A stretch of 64,000 nucleotides of DNA from Aotearoamyces nothofagi (taxonomy: Eukaryota; Ascomycota; Leotiomycetes; Leotiales; Tympanidaceae). Under the pieces are notes generated by a model. The model had not been told where the DNA came from, searched no databases, and was given only the letters and a program-made list of their open reading frames with translations. The stretch lies in assembly GCA_015345905.1 (NCBI GenBank), contig JADDTR010000024.1:352091-416090 (forward strand). Direction: 5' to 3'. Numbering within the stretch: the stretch's first letter is position 1; the number at the start of each line of letters is the position of its first letter. The translations under genes and the position numbers were made by a program. Positions 30,099 to 42,187 of this stretch are shown here, piece after piece.

Positions 30099-33000
30099 AA
30101 CTTGTAGCTGTCGAGAACCTCTAGCAATGGGTTGCTGAAGAGTTTTGGGAGACGTCTTGAGTTTGACTGTGGGGATGTTTATGGAAGCGTTTCTCGGTCC
30201 AATGTCTTGACTGGCGTAGAAGCGTTTCACAGAAGCAGACTGTATCTGAGTCCGAGGTGACGATGATGGTTAACTCTATGAGTCGTAGGTCTTCGCAGAA
30301 TGGGTGAACCTCTAAAGACAGAACCGCAGCAAGGGCATTTCCAAAAACGAAGGGCGCCCGAGATGGCTATATAATGCTGTTGGGCATGTGAACGGAAACG
30401 CCAGCTAAGGGGAGAAGAGGATATAGGTAACACAGAGATACCAACCGTAAAAGAATACGGAGGATTATTACACACATAAAGCAGCGAGAGTTGCTTGAAA
30501 AGGGAAGCCAGTGCCGTAAAAGCATCCATGATAAAGCAAGCAAAGCAAGCAACTCCGACAGCCCGTCGCCTGCACCTACACCTGCACCTCTGATCTTCCC
30601 TCTTCCCTCTTCAAGCGGCGACCAAATAATCATCGACATGAAGAACAAATCGGCCCCGAAGCGCACTCTCGGCGGAGGGCGTTTCAAGTTTCATTCAGCC
30701 CAAAAGCCTGCAAGGTACGGTACGTCTAGCCATTGGGGGGGGAGAGGCTCTAGGGAGGGCCTGGACAGGTCGAGAAAAGAAGTCAGTTGATCGCTTTCTG
30801 TCGGGACGATGATCCGAGAGTGCAAAGACGAGAATCCATCCACCCATTCACACAGGAGTACGTAGTGCTGGGCTGCGGCTGGTTCTCACGGGCTCCGGCG
30901 ACTGTGCAGGAATAAGGCAGGACCGCTGCTCGGCCGACAGGGCAGGCGTGGGAGGGATGGGCAGTGGGCAGTGGGCAGTGGGCGTTGTCTGGGGAAGGCT
31001 GGGGGGGCTAGCGATCAGATTGCGAGTGTACTGTGCAGAGAGCAGAGAGCAGAGAGCAGAGATAGGCAGATAGGCTGATGCACAGGCGCCTTCACAACTC
31101 CTGTGCAGAGATAGGCAGATAGAGATAGGTAGAGACTCAGGCGTCTTGCGTCTTCACACTTCACAACTCCTGTATCTATTGTACAGTACGGCGGTGCAGG
31201 GCCCTCTGCACCCCCCCGGTGGCCTGGCTGCCTGGCTGCCTGGGTGCCAGGGCTTGGGTGCCCTGTCCTGTCAGCCTTGCCTCGATAGCTGCCTGGTCAC
31301 GGATTCTCGACTGCAGCCGGTATCCCAGGCGGCCATGGCCGCATTTCATTTCTCGGCCGTGACTCACCAGAGCCCTCACCAGAGCCCTATCCAGAGGTAA
31401 TCGCACATCGCACATCGCACATTGCACATTGCACATCGAGCCCGCGTACCTGTACTCCCCGGCCGAGTCTGCAAAGCTCGCTGCTATTTATCTATCGGCA
31501 CAGGGCCAGCTGGCCACTGCAGATCATACGGCGACTACAGATGATGCCGCTTCCTTCCTTCTTGCCATACCTCGACCGACTCATCAGTGCATTACCCCTC
31601 GGTCCTCGGTCCTCGGCCACAGGGTGAATACAGAGTGAGTACAGAGCGAGTACCGCAAGGATGCGCCGAATCTTGCAACGCAATATCAAAAAGGCACCGC
31701 AAACAGCCCGAGATTGATGGGTGATGCATGGCGTCGTGCTTCCCTCCTCGCCTGCATGATTCCCGCCTCTCCCTGGCCATATTTCGGTGCCTGGTTTTAG
31801 GGTGTAAAAGGAGGGGAGGGGAGTTTGAAACGCGTTTCAGGTTGGAGCGGAGGGAGGTGGAGGTGCTTTTATACATCTTGCTCAAGTGCGGTGTGAGCTG
31901 TGCTTCCGCGCGTCGTGGCAACGCACGTTTACTCTGCGCGCTGCTGTGCTCTGTCCTGTATACCTTCGGCGGGTGGGCGGATATTAAATCGACACGAGCC
32001 CGCAGCTGGGCTTTTGCTGATCTGTCATCTGATCGAGGCCGCTGGACCGTTGGACCGTACAACCAGATCCTGCAGTCGTGCAGATCGCTGACTCACTGAG
32101 TACAAACTATCCCGCACACCCGCCCGTGATCTAGACCGTTTGATGTTTTTGTTTTATTTTATTTATATTATTGCGGTCTGACGGACTGACAGTCTAACAG
32201 CCAGACCCATGCGCGAGAAATACTCGAGTTTAGATGGATATAGTCGGCGCTTAATGCACTGCCTAGACACCATGATGCATACCTAATTCTAATTCCTGCA
32301 AGCCGGTTCGGACAAATCCCCTGCTGGGCTGCTCATTCATCGCGAGACGGAGACGGAGAAGCATCATGGCTGACCAGGTAGGTATTCAGATGCACAGTAT
32401 GAAGAAAACATTGCCTCTTCCCAGACATATTCAAGCTGCACACGGCAGTGTGCATCATTACTGTACTCAGCTGGGCTCAACAGATGCCATTGATGCACGT
32501 CGGCATAACCCCGTCTGCGGGAAGACGTGACGTGTTTTATCTCAGTTTTCTCTCAAAACCCACCCACAGCTGACCTCAATCAGGGCGAAAGTGCAAGGCA
32601 TAACGAGAATAGCTGCACGGTGAAAAGGTTTTCTCGTCATAAGAACACTTCTGTTGGCGTCCTGTGGGGACGTCGTAAGCGTTTCCCATAGCATGGTCTC
32701 CGGATTAGTTTGTGTCGTCGTTGATAGGAGGTGCTGCCCTGAGATCAACTGCACCTCGTAGACGTGCGTCGCATAGCGCGGCGCAGATAAGAGATTCGAC
32801 AGCTCTACTGGAGTGTTGTGATGCTCGAGATTTTCACCAAGCAAGAAACTACTTGGCGTAGAGTTGCGCGTGACGGTCAATGGTCAACGGACGACGGCCA
32901 CCGCATGGGAAGCACGAACATCGTGCTCCGCCTTTTGGGATGGTGGATTATATATGTGATATAAGAGTTCTCCTAGACGCCGCCTGCATCGGAGGCATAC

Positions 33001-34279
33001 CCGTATTCAAAGATGACAGGATTTGGTGTTGCCCGATCATTCGGGTATTCGCAGACGCCTTCTGAGTGTGCGACTGGGTGGGTGGCTGGCGTGTAACGGT
33101 TGAGGTAGCGAGGAATCGTCAACGGCGACATGTCAGAGTTGGGACGGGCATATCGTGAGGGAGCCAGCCAGCGAGTGCCGGCTTGCATGTAGCAGCCGTA
33201 GGAATAGAGTTAAAGTGGCTGCTTGCTGTTCGGTGTCCCAAGCGCAGTAGACGTAAGACCGCAGAGGAAATCCAACCCGGTCGAGCGGAGAATGCAGGCC
33301 AGGTGGGTGTTGCCAGTAAGTCTCCTTTTCTCCCCTTCTCTGCCGTCTATTCTGGATCTGTATGGACAACGAAGCCTTGGGTAGCCGCCTCGCGACCCGA
33401 GAGCGAGGGCGAGCCCGAGTCCGAGTCCGAGTCCGAGGCTCTACTGTTTCTGTTTTGCAACGAAACACCAAGGATCCCCTGAAACTCCCGTCTACTCGGC
33501 CCTATTGTCGCGGCTCGCACTATGGTACGGACTCGGGCACTCAGGATCTAATCTAATCAAAGCGATCTTGGCTGCAGGGCGAGAACACGGGCCTGCGTAC
33601 ATGCATATCCATGCATATGCATAGCGAGCCACGTATCAACTCCATGCTGGTTTTCGTTTGCTTTTGCAAGATCCATGGAGCACACCAGTGTGCGTAGTCG
33701 GCATGGGCATGGGCACGTATGGCTCGTGTGATCTCTCGACGCCTTTACACCCGCCTTTTTCTTCCATCGGAGTGTTTGCACGGCACGTGCCCAAACCACC
33801 CGGAGAGATAGGGGGTCGGTAGATGCAGACGGTATGGTATGCCTTGCAAGCTTGGATTTGGCCATTTATTGCATGTCGGTCCTGCCGCCGCGGAGGCTGC
33901 AGCGACGTTTACTACCTCGCCACAATCTAGAATAGCCTATCTTTTGAGGCTCTAAACTACCACTACTATGGGGAATCTTCATTTCGCCTACAATACATTG
34001 ATTCTCCTTTTGTTCACCGCATCTCCGTTACAGCGTGTAGAAAGAGAAAGAGAAAGTGCCCAGGGCGCCTTCCTGTACCGACGTCAAGACTCGCGAGCAA
34101 CTGGTAAAAGATAAGACCCCAGACGCTCCTCCCCCGGATGTTCTTTGGCTTATCGGTAGCCTCCGCCTTCCCTGTGGAGGTGTGACAAACGTGGCATTAC
34201 GATAAGTAATGTTGGAAACAGAAAGACCGTCCCACATGTATCCCATCCTTCTCTCATCAATCCCATATCCCCTTCTATC
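30099..34279. other. Long gene-poor intergenic region
   Basis: About 4.2 kb. The first few hundred bases may hold the missing 5' exon of the small gene. The rest has GGGCAGT repeats (about 30958-30985), GCAGAGA repeats with a duplicated block (about 31031-31170), ATCGCACA repeats (31400-31438) and CGAGTC repeats (about 33408-33438). A 112-codon minus frame at 32542-32880 is the best remaining open frame, but nothing supports it as a gene. Confidence 0.55.
31400..31438. repeat. 8-bp tandem repeat ATCGCACA/ATTGCACA
   Basis: About five units, two of them with a C to T change. Confidence 0.88.
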
Positions 34280-35566
34280 ATGCCGACAGCAAACAGCCTT
34301 CTCGGCAAATCGCTCATCGAAGCAGCCCAGACCTGCACCGACGGCGACTTCAAAGAGGTCCCCGTGATCGACATTGGCGGCCTGCGCAGCCCCGACTTCC
34401 AGGAGCGACTCCGCATCGCAAAAGAAGTGCGCGACGCCTGCATCAAGGTGGGCTTCTTCTACGTGCGCAACCACGGCGTCGACGAGGCCGTCATCCAGCG
34501 CACCTTTGCCGCATCCGAGCAGTTCTTCGCGCTCCCCGTGGCCGAGAAGATGGATATCTTCGTCGGTAAGAATAAGGCGTATAAGGGCTACGAGGGGCTC
34601 GATTATGGCAATATCGATCCCACTACCAAAGGAGGTGCGCGAGGCATTATTACTATATCAATGTTTCATGCTCTAACAGTAATCAGATGTCAAAGAAGCA
34701 TTCAGCTTCGGCTACGAGCCCGCCGCCGACATCGAGACCCCCCTTTCCGTCCCGTGGCACGTGACAGGGAACCTGGCATCGCCGAACGTCTGGCCGAAGA
34801 CTCTCGGAGACGAGTGGAAGAGAGATATCTTTGCTTATTATGGCCAGGCTCTGAGCCTGGCGCGGCGCCTGATCAGGACCTTTGCTCTGGTGCTCGATCT
34901 TCCGGAAACCTATTTCGACGAGTCGTTCGTGAGGCCGGGCGCCATCATGACGCTGCTGCACTATCCGCCCGGCGAGATGGATCCTGACCACCCGGGCATC
35001 GGCGCCCATCGCGACTTCGAGTGTGAGAACCAGCCTTCCGATCCATCAATGCACCCATCCCCAAGCCGGAGCTAGAACCTTCTCGCTGACGCAAGGTGGG
35101 GGGGGAAACAGGCATCACGATCCTCTGCCAGAGCGCCGTCTCCGGCCTGCAGGTACAGACGCGATCCGGGGACTGGATCGACGCGCCGCCCCTCCCCGGC
35201 ACCTTCGTCGTCAACATCGGCGACTTCCTCGCGCGCTGGACCAACGACATCTTCCGCTCCACGACGCACCGCGTCTACAACCTGTCGGGCACGGAGCGCT
35301 ACTCGTTCCCCATCTTCGTCGGGCCCAGCTACGACACCGTCGTCGACGTGCTGCCGACCTGCGCTGGCGACGAGCGGCCGCCGCGGTACGGTCCCGTCAA
35401 TGCGGGCGAGGTGAGTTTTTCTCTCTCTCTTTTCGGCAGTCCCGGCGGCGATGGAGACTTGGTGCTTGCTGCTGATGTTGACGGTCTCTGCTTTCAGCAC
35501 GTTTTGGATATGTTGTATGGCGCGGAGAAGAAGACGGGGGAGGACGGGTCTGGGCCTGGATCTTAG
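34280..35566 (+). CDS. 2-oxoglutarate/Fe(II)-dependent dioxygenase (isopenicillin N synthase-like)
   Basis: Four exons: 34280-34634, 34687-35022, 35112-35410, 35498-35566 (352 residues). The N-terminal DIOX_N domain has VPVIDIGGLRSPDFQERL, VRDACIKVGFFYVRNHGV and the typical DIFVGKNKAYKGYEGLDYG. The 2OG-FeII_Oxy domain has the iron ligands H226 and D228 (GAHRDFE) and H283 (STTHRVYNLSG), and the 2-oxoglutarate-binding R293-x-S295. Introns are 52, 89 and 87 nt; the second carries a GGTGGGGGGGG run before its acceptor, the third is CT-rich. The fold is shared by fungal oxidases of plant-hormone, antibiotic and alkaloid type; the substrate cannot be read from sequence. No biosynthetic gene lies nearby, so a housekeeping or detoxifying role is as likely as secondary metabolism. 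Confidence 0.9.
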
Positions 35567-35915
35567 GGTACAGGTAACGTTACGTCTCTGGTCTGTGGAC
35601 GCGCAGCTTGTGGCGATTTGCTCGCTGACGTCTCGAAGGATCTGCGTCGTTGGAAAGATGCAAGAGTCCGGAGGGGGAAACAACGCAGTCTCTCCTCCAG
35701 ACCCCAACTCTTCAACTCTCGAGCTGCGTAATGAACAGGGTATTACAATGGCGCGAGTGACGAGTCACGGGGTTTACAATCAACAAGATTTGCGAGTCGT
35801 ATTTCTCATATCAAACTCCGTGATAAATGACTAAATTCGACAAAGGTATCTATTATAGGCTTCAACCCTGAACAGTAGAAGAGCACGAATCGCAGTAAAC
35901 TTCACAAAAATCGCA
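35567..35915. other. Short convergent intergenic region
   Basis: Between the 3' ends of the dioxygenase and the F-box gene. No gene or repeat seen; terminator signals of both genes are expected here. Confidence 0.6.
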
Positions 35916-38900
35916 CTATGTTGCCCTCCCCTTCCCTTTGCCTTCATAACCTTTCTCGAGAGCCGGGAAATGCTCACTAGCTTCTGGGGTGTCGCGACGG
36001 CTCTCTTCCTCGGCCAGGCTCAGCTGCAGCGCAAAATCCAGATCATCCATTGCGACGGGGGTGTTCTTCGCGCCTGGAGACGTCTTGGATCCGCTCTTGG
36101 AAGCATGACTAGTAGGAGATGATGCGGTGGGGTTGCCCTTCCTTTGCTTCACTACAAACGGAATGTCGTAAGCACCTTTGCTGGAGCCGTGTGAAGAGTT
36201 GCCACCTTTGTCAATGCCATCGAGCAAAGAGAGGCGGATGGCCTCTTCAACATCATGGTTGAACTCGTCATCAGATTTGAATTTGGGTGGAGATGAGGGC
36301 CGAGTAACGCTTCCGGCTGATGTAACAGTGTCACTGCTCCAGCCGCTTTGGTCCGGTGTAGACGAGCCATCGCATTGGTCTAGACTGTATCCTGCATCAC
36401 TGATCCTTCGCTCTTCCTCTTTCTGGAAAGCCTCCTGCGAGATCATTTCAGCATAACGTATTGCTTCCTCGTCACTCAGCCCACCAAGGCCAACTCCAAA
36501 TCTTCCGCGAAGTCGCGCTTCTTCTATCGCTCTTCTCTCCTTGTCATGCTTTAATTCTTCCTGTTCTGCGACAATATAGTCCATCAGTGCCCCTCTCCCG
36601 GTATTGGTGAATCTATCAGAACTGCCATTGTTACCTCGCTCACTTAAGCGACGGAGGCGGCGCTTCTTGCTAGAGTACTGATCAGCTGCAGTTGAGCTGT
36701 AGGACCAGTAACGCAAATGAGTTCCAAGCGATACCATGCCCCGTAGGGTAGTTGGATCCGGGTCGATGGCGAGGGCACCGGCCGCATACAGATTGATTCC
36801 CACTCCTTGAATGGAAGCCTCCGCCTGTACTAGTCGACGGCGTGCCCGAGAGGAAAAGCGAGAGTTGAGCGTACGTATAGGCTCTAGAGACGATGCTAAA
36901 GGATCCCATGCTTGAACCAGACCGTCATTACCACCGTGAACAATGTACAACGCTGATAACGCCAGACACGATATCTGGGGAGAATCCGTCTTGATAGTGC
37001 GTAATGGCCATAATTCATTGACGATTACCGAATTTGTGGACTGTGGGCCCCGTACATCCCAGACCGTGACGGTTCCAGACTTGGTGCCTACGGCGACGAA
37101 TCGTGCTCGATGGCCAGGAATATTGTTCAAGGACGCCGGGCTGTTTTCTGCCGGGGTAGCCAACGGAGATGATAGAGATGATGGCCCGTTCATGGCCAAG
37201 AGTGGATCTTCATCCACTCGTAACAAGGCGTATATAGATATGTCGATAGCACTTGTTGAAATCTCGATGGACTGCTGACCCTGTAGAGAGAAAAGCGACG
37301 TACGCCATTCTTCCACTAGAACCGACGATCGTCCAGCTTTGATTTCAGGGCTAGCTGTGCGGATTTGTGGTGCCTCAATGGTGCTTTTTGGAGGGTTCGT
37401 GACCAATCCTCCAAATAAAGAAGCCGTCGCAGTTGTTTTTGGAGCCAGTAGTGGTGTCTTAGGTACAGGATATTCTTCAAGTGATGCCTGCTCCAATTTC
37501 AAGCGGGAGAATCTCTTGATTTGAGCTGGTCCCGCCTCTTCAGTTCCGCATGCAATGACAACAATACCTTCGCCAGCTCCGTTGCCATCGTCACCAGCGA
37601 AATCAACTTCTAATCTACGCCGCATGTCCCACCCTTCACACATCTTCCGAAAATGTGACGGTTTCAAGGCCAGAAACCTTTCGATTTCACGTGTTTCAGC
37701 GATTAGTTGTTCGTTGCTAAGATTCATGGATTTTGATGAGGACCTCGGCGAGTAGCTGCCGTCAAACTCGGCCTCATGATAGGGGTTATCGCGTGCTGTG
37801 CGCCGACTAGGTTCAACCAGATCCCAGCTTGCACTTCGACCAGTCTCCCAAGCAAGCTTTGCAAGGCCCTCTTCGTCAAGTTTCATACCTCTTTCAATCC
37901 CTGCTCGTTGAATTGAATCTTTCAAGACGAAGACTTCGCCCAAAGCGTTCAGAGCGACCGCCCAGATGCGATCAGAATTTTTGCGCTTCAAGTTATACGA
38001 TTCGTCGACCGAAATTGCAATAATAGGAACGCCTGGACTAAGTATCCATCTCGCCGTTATCTCACCTTTACTGACACGGGTATGTAGATAATCTGCGCCC
38101 AAAGAATATGTCGTGACAGCACCACAGGTTGATCCAGTCATGATTCCCATGAGACCATCGGTCATAGAGGGGATCACAGGAGATTTTGCGATCCATACTG
38201 CAGAAACAGCCTCAGAAATATTGGGAACTTTAGGTATACCAGCTTGAGGCTCGGAATCCTCTATGGAGCAGGTCAAAAAACGACCCCGCATCTCTTCCGA
38301 GGACCGAAAGTAAGCTACACCTCCGGGAAAGCCTTCTCCGTAGATCATGCCAAAAGGTTGGCTGACATCCATAACATTAGGTGCGCCAATAATGAGGCCT
38401 TCCCCGAGACCGTACGGCTTGTCTCCAGGAAACAAGTCGGCAAACTGAGGTAAGGATTGCGGGTCAGAAAGTCCCCAGTTGTCGACCTTTCCGATGTTTG
38501 GGTCACTCGTACAAGCAGTGCCGGTCTCATCTGTGCCATGAATGAAGCGCGGAGACTTTCTGCCATTATTAAAGACTGCGTGTATATGGTTAATCGTTGA
38601 AAATAATTGCGAATTGTATGTAACCACAGGGTTCGCATTGTTCGCAGCATTGCTTGCCCGTGATGAGGCTGCGTGACCTGATGCTACCTGTGCAGGCTTT
38701 CCACGTGCGAGAGAACGTATGAGTCGAGTCCGCAAAATGTATTCACTGCGCCAGGTTGCAAGTGCTGTTAGACGTGTAAAGAATCTTTGTTCGGTTCGAA
38801 GATGTTCTCTATCTTCCTGTTCTTTTCCACCGGGGCCGGCTCGAGATGATGCCTCGTTCGCGATAGCATCTTGTCCTGCGAAAATTCGTGAGAATGCAAC

Positions 38901-39454
38901 GCGCCATGCATGAGGGGTAGTGACTAGAGTATAAAAGCGATGAGATACAAGCGAAACCGCGGAAAGTGAAGAAGCCGGTAAGTGGGAAAGGATGTGTGTT
39001 AGAACCTCTAATTAGAATCAGTATCAAGAACACGATGAACAATCACAGCGAGGGTCTGACCATTAGGGAACCGGTCCAGCAGTGGCGCGTCCAGCCTTGT
39101 CCCTTTCCTCTTGATGATTTTAAAACCTGGTCCTTCACTTTGGGTTTTCGGTGCTTCCCGGGTGAACGCGTTTTCGTATTCATAGATTCGTTGATACGAT
39201 GGTTTTGGGTTACTCGCGCAAACATTTGCTATTTTCAGCCGTCGAAGCTGCTCCTGGGTATTCTCACTGCCGTTAGAGGATGTACTAGAAGCATCGACGA
39301 ATTCGACCGAGCCAGAAACACGTCCGTCCTGCCCATCGAATGGGTCAGCCGTGTGCAAGGCAGCAGCTTGAAAGCCATGTTCGGGGGCGTTCAGAGGTTG
39401 ATCGATGTTGTTGTTTGAAAATCGCGTTGAATCCGCAGAAGGCTCTGGTTGCAT
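35916..39454 (-). CDS. UFO1: F-box protein with WD40-like repeats and three UIMs (Ufo1-like)
   Basis: Two exons, 39454-39061 and 39007-35916, 53-nt intron (GTCAGA donor, TCTAATTAG acceptor); 1161 residues. The splice restores an F-box at about residues 126-170: LDRFPNEVLTHILSHLPASS followed by LSAVSLVSHRFY and TPHAWR. The middle is a WD40-type propeller (for example VAVGTKSGTVTVWDVRG and LYIVHGGNDGLVQAWD). Three ubiquitin-interacting motifs end the protein, at about residues 976 (DEEAIRYAEMISQEAF), 1044 (DVEEAIRLSLLDGI) and 1118 (DDLDFALQLSLAEEES). F-box plus WD40 plus C-terminal UIMs is the architecture of yeast Ufo1, an SCF substrate receptor whose UIMs let it be turned over. Without the first exon the F-box would be missed. 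Confidence 0.88.
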
Positions 39455-40100
39455 AAAATTGAGTGGTTGAGGTTGTATTGAAGGTTTATGACTGAGCCAG
39501 CTGTATCTGGGTCAGTCTATGCTTGAGTTTGAATGCGTGGGGGTGTATGTTGTATTTGTGATGAGTTTGGAGACAAAAAGAGGGTTCCTAGTGACGTGGA
39601 ATACTCAACCGCAGATTGTGTCGGTTAGACCACTAGCCAGAAAAGATAAGGATTGGCATATATAAATCAATCAATGATCAAAGAGTGAGAGACAAGTTTA
39701 GATCCCACGACTAAAATTTAGACTGTTGTGATCTGATTTGAGTTTCTTTTCATGCTCTCTAATTATGATATAAAAAAGCGCGCTCCAAGAAGAATAGCAA
39801 ATATAGTACAGTACATCCTAATACGCCAATAGCATGTCAATATCTTCAGCTCGATTGTTCGTACCGATCAGGGAGCTTTACCATTTGCTGCTTATTTATT
39901 TTTTATTGCAAAAATCTTTTGGCTGATTATAGCTAAACTTGCACACCTCTTAAGATGATCCTTTTCCGCTACCTATTTGTAGCTCAGCAAGACGCTGTGG
40001 TTAAGCAGAGTGCTTGCTAGCAGATCCCAGATTATATATTCTGTACCGTCCTCCCAATCAAGCAAAGTCCCAGTAATAAACCTTCCTTAAATTATCAGTG
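39455..40100. other. Intergenic, AT-rich
   Basis: Between the 3' end of the Clr2 homologue and the 5' end of the F-box gene (both minus). It should contain the F-box promoter. No gene seen. Confidence 0.6.
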
Positions 40101-42187
40101 CTACATTGTATTCCCATACAAGCTCTGCTGCTCGGGTCCCTGGTCTACATTGATATACTGATTTACATCACCTGTAGCTTGCCCTCCATAGCTCATCGTA
40201 CTCGATGCTCGATTTGCTCCGGGGCCCTGCTGCTCGTCTGGAAATAAGTCGTCTACCGGAGGTCCATTGAGACCACGACTGATTTTTAAATTAGAAGGAA
40301 CAGATTGGCCAAGAGTATCCATCCGGTTCTTTTTCCTCTGTCCTGGCGTGCTACTGCTGTCGCCCCTTGAATTCATCCATAGGCTGGCGTCAGAGGCGGC
40401 TCCTTGCTTTATCTCCTGCTGGAAATGCTCCGTACCTCTGAGAATGGGTAGTAAGTTACGCGTCTCATACCATCGTCCTTTCACATCTGGTAGTTGTCGC
40501 TTTGCCATAGGCTCTAACAGCCTCCACTCATGCCAGACGTTTTTCTTGGCGTTGTCTGCAACCTCATTTCGAAAGCGAAGATCTGCAACCATTCGTGGCG
40601 GGAGGTTCGGAGTAGGCCAATCTTTTCGATCTTTGTATGGCGACGGCATCTCTACAAACTTGTAGATATCCCCAATGAGCGTGACTGATGAGGTGGATCC
40701 AGCAGTCCTCTCGACCATATGGTTAACGACCATGACGACTACATCATTGTTTATGACTCGGAGTCTGATAGGCTCACCAATCCAGATCTTCTCTGCCCCA
40801 AGGAACATGCCAGAATAGTAAACCTCGCCAGGAGCTGCTATAGGCTTTTCTATCCTGTCAAAGAGTGTGTAGCTACCATCAACTTGCTTCGCTGCAAGGA
40901 TACTTCCATCGACTTCTGCGTCTCCCCTTCCAAATTCGCCTGCAATCACCCGATCCCATGGAACTTGATCGTACGACAAATTTGCAATTTGCGCATGAGT
41001 TGTAGAAGGAACACTCCATGCGAGCCATGGTCTTATACTATCATGGTCCTTTATCTGTGGAGGGGGATGACTGAGAGGGTGTGAAAGCGGCTGTAATAAA
41101 TATCGCGGGTTTGAATTCATGATCTGTCGTTTACTGATTACTGCTAGACCCCAGGGAGGCCCTTTGTTGAACCAGACTAACTCTCCTGGACGATACAAGT
41201 ATACACCATTTGGCTCGCTGTCGAGCTTTTGTTCTGGAGATTGTGTAGGACGTTGTACAGCAGAAATCACCCCAATTTTTGGAACAGGGTCTAAGCCAGA
41301 AAAACTTAGTATATAGACAATGAAGTAGCAAGAATCATAGTAAATGGCCGGTAGACTTTGAGAAATGAATTGGGGTCTGGCTTTCAGAAGATGGCGACTG
41401 AACTATCAGTGTCTCCTCTACATTGGCATTCTAAAGGACTAACCTTTGACAAGAGACTTAGTATCAGATGCCGTGGTAGCTGGCTCTTCCGGGCTACTCC
41501 TGTCTTCGGGACAACAAATCTTGCACGGGCAGTTTTTAGCTGCATCCCCATCAACATCAGTTGCAAGCCACAGGAGATGTGGGAAGAAGTCCTGCGGGCT
41601 GCGATACTTCTTCGTACGTCCAAATGGATGGCCGTACAAATAGGCATCACTTGTCCTCTCTTTCTCTTGGGTAGCCGTTGCTTGATTCAGGCGATATCTG
41701 ATCGGCCTCCATAGCTTATATCCGTCGGGAAAGTTTTTCAAAATAAAGTTCTGGTCTATTGGTGTCAGCGGTATAGTCCAGACTTTGGAATAGTGCACTG
41801 TACCTCCATGGCTTGGCTCCAGGGTATCCATCAGCATTCCACCCAATTTGAGCTTCCAGTCAACAACCTTCAAGTCATCGTCCTGGATTTCCTTGAAGTA
41901 GTTTACGGCACCATCCACATGGGTCTCGTCTGTTCTAGGCGGCTCGTTCCTGAGAGTCTTTCCATTGGAGACAAACTCAAGAACCCCATCTGACCGACAA
42001 ACTGTTAAAGGATAGTAAAGCGGCATATCTTCCTCATGTTTCGGAGTAGCTTTGACGGCCTTTCTATGTACACCTTTCCTTCTGGCTCGGTTGCCCTTCT
42101 AATACCCCATAGTTAGTTATATAGAAATGTAGTTTCTGGCCTGTAAACAATCAACGAACTTGCCTTCGCAGTTCGTCTGTCAGGCAT
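40101..42187 (-). CDS. CLR2: Clr2-like transcriptional silencing protein
   Basis: Three exons: 42187-42164 (24 nt, MPDRRTAK), 42098-41444, 41290-40101; 622 residues. Intron 1 has a GC donor (AAG|GCAAGT) with an AACTAAC branch site and TATTAG acceptor; no GT donor gives the right frame. Intron 2 is 153 nt (GTTAGT...GGCTTAG). The N-terminal part has the Clr2_transil signature: YGHPFGRTKKYRSPQDFFPH, LLWLATD and the Cys cluster CPCKICCPED. The C-terminal part has the Clr2 domain (GELVWFNKGPPWGLAVI, IRPWLAWSVP, WHEWRLLEP). In fission yeast Clr2 belongs to SHREC (with Clr1, Clr3 and the SNF2 protein Mit1), which silences heterochromatin. The gene is divergent from a SNF2-PHD gene 510 bp away. Confidence 0.85.
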
